From positions 1-64,000 of the forward strand of contig NZ_JAUMXC010000007.1 in assembly GCF_030529325.1 (NCBI RefSeq): 64,000 nt of DNA, in the 5' to 3' direction. The notes under the pieces are model-generated. The model saw only the letters and a program-made list of their open reading frames with translations, made no database searches and was not told the origin of the DNA. Below, one piece after another: positions 58,192 through 64,000 of the stretch. The stretch's first letter is position 1, and each line of letters begins with the position of its first letter. The DNA is from Porphyromonas sp. Its GTDB lineage: Bacteria > Bacteroidota > Bacteroidia > Bacteroidales > Porphyromonadaceae. Position numbers and translations under genes: made by a program.

Positions 58192-59700
58192 ATGAGTAAT
58201 ATCAAGGTCGATAAGTCCACAGGCCTGGGAGGACTTGCCAAGGATACAGTGATATATGGTATCACGAATATCGTAAGCAAATTCCTCAACTGGCTATTGG
58301 CTCCATTTTATATCCGTATCCTTGCAGATAGTGCGGAATACGGAATAGTCACCAATCTCTATGCATGGGTGAGTGTGATCCTGGTGGTGCTAACCCTTGG
58401 CCTGGAGACGGGACTATTCAGGTATATGAATACCTCCGACACCCCCAACCGGGTCTATGGTACGACACTCAGGATATTGGGGGTGGTTGTCGGCCTGTTC
58501 CTCGCAGTAGGATGGTTCTTCGTAAATGATATTGCTTCGGGGTTGAGTTATCCCGATCATCCCGAGTATATAGGCATTTTTGTGACCATTGTCTCTATGG
58601 ATGCCTTACTGTCGTTGCCATTTGCCTATCTGAGACATACCAAGAGGCCGTTGAAGTTTGCATTCTTCAAGTTTCTATTTATCTTCTTGAATATCATCTT
58701 CAACATATTCTTCCTCGTCCTTTGTCCATGGCTCTACAAGCATCATCCGGAGACGATATCATGGTTTTACCGAACAGACTACGGAGTGGGATACATATTT
58801 ATCTCCAACCTCTTGGCAACCATGATCGAACTACTCTTTATGCTTCCGGTGATACGCCCCGGGCTGAAGTCATACGACAAAACACTTGTAGGTCCCATGT
58901 TGCGCTACTGCCTTCCTCTGATGTTACTCGGAGTGATGGGCAACTTCAGCCGTATGGCAGGGCAGATACTCATCCCCGAGCTGTATGCCGATAAGGCTTA
59001 CGCCATGAGTCAGCTGGGTATCTATGGAGGTTGCCTCAAGATCTCAGTGGTGATGGTGATGTTTATGCAGGCCTTCCGGTTTGCCTACGATCCCTTTGTG
59101 TTTTCAAAGATGAAAAAGGATGATGCCCCACGAGCATACAGGGTGGCGATGAACTACTTCTTGCTCTTTACCTGTATCATCTTCCTTGGTGTGATGTACT
59201 GGATAGACTTTTTCAAACACATCGTACGTCCGGAGTACTACGAGGGCTTGAGGATAGTCCCAATCGTCATGGCGAGTGAAATCATCTTCGGGATCTACTA
59301 CAACCTCTCGATGTGGTACAAGCTCAGTGACCGCACCTATTTCGGCACTGCATTTTCTCTCATAGGATTTGTCATCACGGTAGGACTCATCATAGTCTTT
59401 ACCCCCAAATACGGCTATGTGGCCTGCGCTTGGGCATCGCTCATCTGTAATGTGGTGATGATGCTGTTGTCATACGCCTTCGGTCGCAAGTACCACCCTA
59501 TAGAGTATGATGTACTCAAACTCATTGGTTTGGGAGCATTTACGATGATATCCTACTACGCAGGTATGCAGATCATGACAGAAGCAGTATCTTTGCGTAT
59601 TGCGTTACGTACAGGATTATTATTTGTGTTTGCCGTCGTTGCTCTCAATATCATCAATCCTAATTTTCGACAAACAATAAGACAACTTAGAAAATCATGA
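58192..59700 (+). CDS. Polysaccharide flippase (MATE/MVF-like, Wzx type)
   Basis: 502 aa with about 12-14 membrane segments. The start GLGGLAKDTVIYGITNIVSKFLNW is typical of oligosaccharide flippases of the polysaccharide biosynthesis family. It could move lipid-linked O-antigen, A-LPS or other glycans; no glycosyltransferases are nearby, so the substrate is open. Its stop overlaps the DUF389 start (ATGA). Confidence 0.88.
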   Translation: MSNIKVDKSTGLGGLAKDTVIYGITNIVSKFLNWLLAPFYIRILADSAEYGIVTNLYAWVSVILVVLTLGLETGLFRYMNTSDTPNRVYGTTLRILGVVVGLFLAVGWFFVNDIASGLSYPDHPEYIGIFVTIVSMDALLSLPFAYLRHTKRPLKFAFFKFLFIFLNIIFNIFFLVLCPWLYKHHPETISWFYRTDYGVGYIFISNLLATMIELLFMLPVIRPGLKSYDKTLVGPMLRYCLPLMLLGVMGNFSRMAGQILIPELYADKAYAMSQLGIYGGCLKISVVMVMFMQAFRFAYDPFVFSKMKKDDAPRAYRVAMNYFLLFTCIIFLGVMYWIDFFKHIVRPEYYEGLRIVPIVMASEIIFGIYYNLSMWYKLSDRTYFGTAFSLIGFVITVGLIIVFTPKYGYVACAWASLICNVVMMLLSYAFGRKYHPIEYDVLKLIGLGAFTMISYYAGMQIMTEAVSLRIALRTGLLFVFAVVALNIINPNFRQTIRQLRKS

Positions 59701-61085
59701 ATACTTCGACCCCGGAGGATCAAAAGACAACTGAACCTCGCCAAAACCTTTGGGATTTTCTGATTACCTACTTCGATGTCAAAGGAGAAAAGGAAAATGA
59801 GTTCCTCACCATCGAAGCCATGAAAAGTGATGTGGACTTCCGTGGCACCAAGGCCTGGATCCTCATCTGTGCGATCATCATAGCCTCTCTGGGACTCAAT
59901 ACAAACTCTACAGCTGTCATCATAGGTGCCATGCTTATCTCCCCACTCATGGGACCGATCATAGGATTAGGGCTGGGGCTGGGGATATTGGACTTCAGGC
60001 TTGTCAGAAAGGCTTTGCGCAACTTTGCGATTGCGACCGTCATAGCTCTCCTCACATCGACCCTGTATTTTCTCATCTCGCCTATCTCAACGGCTCAGAG
60101 CGAACTATTGGCACGTACCCAACCGACATTGTACGATGTCCTCATCGCTCTTTTTGGTGGTATAGCGGGAGTGCTTGCCGGTGCAACAAAGTCGAAGGGT
60201 AATGTCATCCCCGGTGTGGCTATCGCAACGGCTCTCATGCCGCCACTATGTACAGCAGGGTATGGTATCGCTACAGGGCAACCGAGCTTTTTCTTCGGGG
60301 CATTTTACCTGTACCTCATCAACTGTGTCTTTATAGGCCTGGCCACTTATATGATGATCAAGCTGATGAAATACCCTAAGGTCAGCTACATGAATCCGGT
60401 CAGAGCAAAACGTCTGAGCTACCTTGTATTTGCGATTGTAACTTGTACAGCCGTACCGAGTGTCATCTTAGGTTACAAACTCATCCGTTCGAACATTTTT
60501 GAAGAACAAGAGAAGAGGTTTGTGCGTACGGAATTTGTTTTCCCAAATACCCAGTTGATCAAACACAATGTTACTCACAGGGGAGACAGCAACTTTATCG
60601 AAATCTCACTCATTGGTGAAGAGCTCCCTCCATCTGTGATCCATGCCCTCCAAGCAAAGCTTACTGAATATGGACTCAAGAACACAGCATTGATCGTTCG
60701 TCAGGGATTTGGGAATACCAATCTTGATGCATTCCGTTCTGACATCATGCAAGATATAACAAGATCTTCGGGAGACTACATCAAGTACCAACAGCTCCTC
60801 ATAGACTCTTTGCGCAATGAAATCAACAATAGTCAAAAACTTTCGCACCAGGCTATTTCTATATCTTCAGATCTCAGGAGACTATTCCCGGAAGTCATCA
60901 GAGCAGACTTTTCGAGCAGCTACTCCGTATCTATAGATCAAATGCAATTGGAGACCGTAACAACCGTCATGTTGGTGTCGGAGCGAGCAATCTCACCTGA
61001 CAGCCGCAAGCGTATCGAAAGGTGGCTTGAAGGTATCTTGCCGGGGGTTCGAGTGGAGTATCAGAGCCTTTCCAATGGGAGATAA
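59697..61085 (+). CDS. DUF389 membrane protein
   Basis: 462 aa. Five to six membrane segments between ~residues 45 and 270; the signature segments TNSTAVIIGAMLISPLMGPI (~80-100) and GVAIATALMPPLCTAGYG (~175-192) are diagnostic of the DUF389 family. The C-terminal ~190 residues are soluble and partly helical, longer than in the shortest members. Function unknown in bacteria. Last gene before the dipeptidyl peptidase. Confidence 0.9.
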   Translation: MNTSTPEDQKTTEPRQNLWDFLITYFDVKGEKENEFLTIEAMKSDVDFRGTKAWILICAIIIASLGLNTNSTAVIIGAMLISPLMGPIIGLGLGLGILDFRLVRKALRNFAIATVIALLTSTLYFLISPISTAQSELLARTQPTLYDVLIALFGGIAGVLAGATKSKGNVIPGVAIATALMPPLCTAGYGIATGQPSFFFGAFYLYLINCVFIGLATYMMIKLMKYPKVSYMNPVRAKRLSYLVFAIVTCTAVPSVILGYKLIRSNIFEEQEKRFVRTEFVFPNTQLIKHNVTHRGDSNFIEISLIGEELPPSVIHALQAKLTEYGLKNTALIVRQGFGNTNLDAFRSDIMQDITRSSGDYIKYQQLLIDSLRNEINNSQKLSHQAISISSDLRRLFPEVIRADFSSSYSVSIDQMQLETVTTVMLVSERAISPDSRKRIERWLEGILPGVRVEYQSLSNGR

Positions 61086-61116
61086 GCACAAAACTTTTTA
61101 CTCATAAAGAAATGAG

Positions 61117-61124
61117 TATCTTTG
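61117..61124 (+). promoter_or_regulatory. -7 element of the DPP7 gene
   Basis: TATCTTTG, a perfect TAnnTTTG, 51 nt before the ATG at 61175; the -33 region is TTTTTA (61095-61100). Confidence 0.55.
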
Positions 61125-61174
61125 CGAACAAATGGATCTCAACTTAACTTAATAACCATAAACAGACAAAAACA

Positions 61175-63277
61175 ATGAGACTAAAAAAACTTGCCTTGAT
61201 GGCAGTCGCTCTCTTGGCTTTGAGCCCTATGGCAAAAGCAGACAAAGGGATGTGGCTCCTCAATGAGCTGAAGAAGGAAAACATCCAGAGGATGAAGGAA
61301 CTTGGGTTCACACTTAACCCTGAGGCTCTTTTCAACAATGACGCTCCCAGCATTGCTAACGCAGTGGTTATCTTCGGACGTGGATGTACCGGTATCACAA
61401 CATCCAATCAGGGATTGATCTTCACCAACCACCACTGTGGTTATGATGCTATCCAGAGCCAAAGTACTGTAGAACATGACTACCTCCGTGATGGGTTTGT
61501 CTCCTATGACAAGTCTCAAGAACTTCCCATACCGGGGCTTACAGTAAGCTATCTCAACAGTATCAAAGATGTCACAGCTGAAGTTGAAGCGGCCGTGGCA
61601 GGCATCACCGATGAGATGACACGTATCGGCATGATCAGCGAGACACTCGAAAAGCTTGCTGCACCATACAATAAGGATAAGAACACAAAGGCTCAGGTAT
61701 ATCCATTCTACGAAAACAACGTCTACTATCTCATCATTTACGATGTGTTTACAGACGTGCGTATGGTATTTGCACCACCCAGCTCCATGGGTAAGTTTGG
61801 TGGTGACACAGACAACTGGATGTGGCCTCGCCATACCAATGACTTTGCGGTCTTCCGTGCTTATGCAGATGCTAAGAACAGACCTGCAGACTACTCTCCA
61901 AAGAACAAGCCTTATCGCCCTAAGTACTTCGCTAAAATTTCTCTCAAGGGTGTGAAAGAAAAGGACTATGCTATGACTATCGGCTTCCCCGGTTCGACAG
62001 ACAGATACCTCAGTTCATGGGGTGTTGACAACCTTATCAAGTATGAAAATGAGCCTCGTATCCTTGTTCGTGGACTTAAGCAAGAAGTATGGCTCAAGCA
62101 CATGAAGGCAAGCCAGGCTATCAACATCCAATATGCATCTAAGTACGCTCAGAGCTCTAACTACTGGAAGAACTCTATCGGTATGAACAAGGGCCTTAAG
62201 CGTCTCAATGTCATCGAAGAAAAGCGTAAGATCGAAAAGGAATTTGCCGAATGGGTAGCACGTGACCCTAAGCGTCAGGAAAAGTACGGCTTTGTCCTTG
62301 ACAGCCTTCGTCTTCCACTCATAGACCAAGCTCGCTACCAAAAAGACTTCACAGTCCTTACAGAAGCCCTCTCAGGTATGGAGCTTAGAGGCCTTGTCCG
62401 TCTACCGGAAACAGCTAAGGATTTCAATGTTGAAGCTCGTTACAAGGACTTCAACCCTATCGTAGCCAAGGAGACTCTACCGGTGATGCTCAAGGTGGTT
62501 AAGGAAAATGTAGCTCCTGAGTTCCTTCCACAAGTCTTTGCAGCGATTGATGAGCACTTCGGTGGAGACTATGTTAAGTTTGCCGAATTGCTTTACTCTA
62601 ATTCTGTTGTTGTCGATCGTGACAGAGTAGTCAAGGCTATGCAAGATTATCCCGCATTCAAGGCAGCTATTGATTCCGACCCCGCGACTCTCCTCGTCTC
62701 AGACTTCATGCAATCGATCTCTAAGGTTGGAGGCAAGATAGGCGCTACAACAGGTCAACACCTTAAGGGTCGTCGCCTATTCTTCGCAGGTCTCAAAGAA
62801 ATGTGGCCGGATAGAGCTCTTCCATCCGATGCAAACTTCACCATGCGTATGAGTTATGGTTCGGTCAAGGGTTACAAGCCTTTTGATGCGGCAATTTACG
62901 ACTACTACACTACCGAAGCAGGTATCTTCGAAAAGCAAGATCCGGAGAGCCATGAGTTTGCAGTACAACCTGAAATCCTCAAGCAACTCGGAGAAAAGGA
63001 CTTTGGTGATTATGCAGACGCAGACGGCACACTTCACCTGTGCTTCCTTTCTGACAACGACATCACCGGAGGTAACTCAGGTAGCCCTGTCTTTGGCAAA
63101 GATGGCCACCTGATCGGTCTTGCTTTCGACGGCAACTGGGAAGCGATGAGCGGTGATATCGAGTTTGAACCAAACCTCCAACGTACTATCAGCGTTGATA
63201 TCCGCTATGTATTGTGGGCTATCCACAAGTGGGGCAAGGCTGAAAATATCATCAAAGAACTTGAGATCGTGCGCTAA
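61175..63277 (+). CDS. dpp7: S46 dipeptidyl peptidase, DPP7 type
   Basis: 700 aa, the usual S46 size, with a signal peptide (to ~AKA, residue 22). Chymotrypsin-like triad: His at TNHHC (residue 87), Asp in WPRHTNDFAVF (~220) and Ser635 in GGNSGSP. The specificity position is Gly653 (AFDGNWE); in Porphyromonas gingivalis enzymes Gly here marks DPP7 (prefers hydrophobic P1 residues) while Arg marks DPP11 (Asp/Glu). The protein removes N-terminal dipeptides in the periplasm, feeding peptide catabolism. Own promoter and strong terminator, so a single-gene unit. Confidence 0.93.
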   Translation: MRLKKLALMAVALLALSPMAKADKGMWLLNELKKENIQRMKELGFTLNPEALFNNDAPSIANAVVIFGRGCTGITTSNQGLIFTNHHCGYDAIQSQSTVEHDYLRDGFVSYDKSQELPIPGLTVSYLNSIKDVTAEVEAAVAGITDEMTRIGMISETLEKLAAPYNKDKNTKAQVYPFYENNVYYLIIYDVFTDVRMVFAPPSSMGKFGGDTDNWMWPRHTNDFAVFRAYADAKNRPADYSPKNKPYRPKYFAKISLKGVKEKDYAMTIGFPGSTDRYLSSWGVDNLIKYENEPRILVRGLKQEVWLKHMKASQAINIQYASKYAQSSNYWKNSIGMNKGLKRLNVIEEKRKIEKEFAEWVARDPKRQEKYGFVLDSLRLPLIDQARYQKDFTVLTEALSGMELRGLVRLPETAKDFNVEARYKDFNPIVAKETLPVMLKVVKENVAPEFLPQVFAAIDEHFGGDYVKFAELLYSNSVVVDRDRVVKAMQDYPAFKAAIDSDPATLLVSDFMQSISKVGGKIGATTGQHLKGRRLFFAGLKEMWPDRALPSDANFTMRMSYGSVKGYKPFDAAIYDYYTTEAGIFEKQDPESHEFAVQPEILKQLGEKDFGDYADADGTLHLCFLSDNDITGGNSGSPVFGKDGHLIGLAFDGNWEAMSGDIEFEPNLQRTISVDIRYVLWAIHKWGKAENIIKELEIVR

Positions 63278-63305
63278 GCCGAAGATCTGAAATACCTATA
63301 TCCCT

Positions 63306-63350
63306 CAAGGGACAGTCTCACTTAGAGTGAGACTGTCCCTTGTGCTTTTT
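63306..63350 (+). terminator. Terminator of the DPP7 gene
   Basis: CAAGGGACAGTCTCACT (63306-63322) pairs perfectly with 63326-63342 around a 3-nt loop, followed by TGCTTTTT. Confidence 0.9.
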
Positions 63351-63476
63351 ATATCCCCACTGCGTTGTGTGGGTGATTTTATGGCTACCGTCCGTACATT
63401 GAGTACCATTGATAGAATATTCTCATAAAAAAGCATCTCCAATTAAGAAAACCTCGAACAAATACAATATTTTCAT

Positions 63477-63484
63477 TAAATTTG
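63477..63484 (+). promoter_or_regulatory. -7 element of the second collagen-like gene
   Basis: TAAATTTG, a perfect TAnnTTTG, about 93 nt before the ATG. No good TTG at -33. Confidence 0.45.
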
Positions 63485-63576
63485 CACATCTAAAACAAAG
63501 AAAGATTTAAGGTTTACTTTTAATTTAGGACAATTCTGTCCGATTAACCACATGTATAATTTTACTAATAACTAAA

Positions 63577-64000
63577 ATGAAGAAAACTTACATTTTGGGG
63601 GTTGTGACGCTACTTTTATTGGCGTTTGGCTGGGGAGCCTGTAACGAGATTGACATTGTTTCGCCTCCCGGTCCAAGAGGGTTGAGCGCTTACGAAGTAT
63701 GGGTTGAGGCTGTCAAAACCGGCAAGGTCTCATGGAATGAAGGCACGGACCTTCCCAATTACTTTAAATTTATTAAGGGTGAAAAAGGTGATGCCGGCGC
63801 TGATGCTTTCTCTATTTGGAGAGATTGGATCAAGGAAGGGAACATTGACGATCCCCATAATCCTGGCAGAAAATGGAACCCGGAGAGAACTACCAAACGA
63901 GATTTCTACATCTTCCTCACGGGAGCTAAAGGTGAAGATGGACGTACTCCATTCATCAACGAAAAAGGTAATTGGCAGATCGGGGATATAGATACAGGAA
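63577..64000 (+). CDS. Collagen-like A-B module lipoprotein (3' end beyond window)
   Basis: 141 codons to the window edge, open at the end. Signal peptide ending FGWGAC (Cys24; a relaxed lipobox with Trp at -3). After NEIDIVSPPGPRG comes an A-type module (LSAYEVWVEAVKTGKVSW, then YFKFIKG) and a B-type module (AFSIWRDWIKEGNIDDPHNP, then DFYIFLTG), each followed by Gly-X-Y triplets. No C module follows in the visible part; instead the sequence turns to GRTPFINEKGNWQIGD. Same family as the gene at 1-1886 but a different protein. Function unknown. Confidence 0.85.
   Translation, partial: MKKTYILGVVTLLLLAFGWGACNEIDIVSPPGPRGLSAYEVWVEAVKTGKVSWNEGTDLPNYFKFIKGEKGDAGADAFSIWRDWIKEGNIDDPHNPGRKWNPERTTKRDFYIFLTGAKGEDGRTPFINEKGNWQIGDIDTG

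Larger units (their letters stand above)
63278..63576. other. Intergenic region after DPP7 (299 bp)
   Basis: Holds the DPP7 terminator (63306-63350) and the promoter element of the second collagen-like gene (63477-63484). The middle is AT-rich with nothing else visible. Confidence 0.6.

Overview
The window looks like chromosomal DNA of an asaccharolytic, peptide-using Bacteroidales bacterium, most likely a Porphyromonas or close relative. Supporting signs are an S46 dipeptidyl peptidase of the DPP7 type, a subtilase with a type IX secretion (T9SS) C-terminal sorting domain, a SusC/SusD (RagA/RagB-like) import locus, many BACON-domain lipoproteins, and promoter-like sites that match the Bacteroidetes TAnnTTTG element. 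The species cannot be fixed from the sequence alone. No rRNA, tRNA, CRISPR array or intact insertion sequence was seen.

Layout. 1-1886 (-): a truncated collagen-like repeat lipoprotein. 2874-7557 (-): an envelope operon (FadL-like barrel, TPR protein, LptC, CNNM/CorC-type membrane protein). 7876-11077 (-): two BACON + leucine-rich-repeat lipoprotein genes, one broken; their 5' halves are almost identical. 11476-14487 (-): an ATP-grasp protein and a five-copy DUF349 protein. 14949-23132 (-): the front part of the division/cell-wall cluster (rsmH-ftsL-ftsI-murE-mraY-murD) followed by a YfcE-like phosphoesterase. 23676-29333 (-): uvrA, a UvrD/PcrA-type helicase and dut. 30170-38462 (+): a five-gene surface operon of three paralogous BACON lipoproteins, a subtilase and a PorV-like barrel. 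38963-47388 (+): SusC, SusD, DUF4843, PKD-like and TlpA-like lipoproteins, probably a peptide importer. 47502-50385 (-): greA, HIT, recR, lptB and a small membrane protein. 50746-54662 (+): lipoprotein, DUF3160 lipoprotein and CapA-like protein. 54890-61085 (+): RNase R, RuvB, a flippase and a DUF389 protein. 61175-63277 (+): DPP7. 63577-64000 (+): the start of a second collagen-like lipoprotein, facing outward like the first.

Most promising for novelty. (1) The 30170-38462 operon: the subtilase carries both a lipoprotein signal and a T9SS sorting domain, and is encoded with its own PorV-like barrel and three lipoproteins that share an unrecognised C-terminal region. (2) A collagen-like lipoprotein built from a three-part A-B-C module with an exact 459-bp period in its first two units. 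(3) A dispersed intergenic element of about 75 bp with three 13-bp arms, present four times. (4) A leucine-rich-repeat gene switched off by a 65-bp insertion that recombination between its 31-bp direct repeats would remove exactly.

Several start codons were moved inward from the longest open frame, using signal peptides, family start points, or a promoter lying inside the longer frame. Functions rest on recognised motifs and family knowledge; no database search was run.
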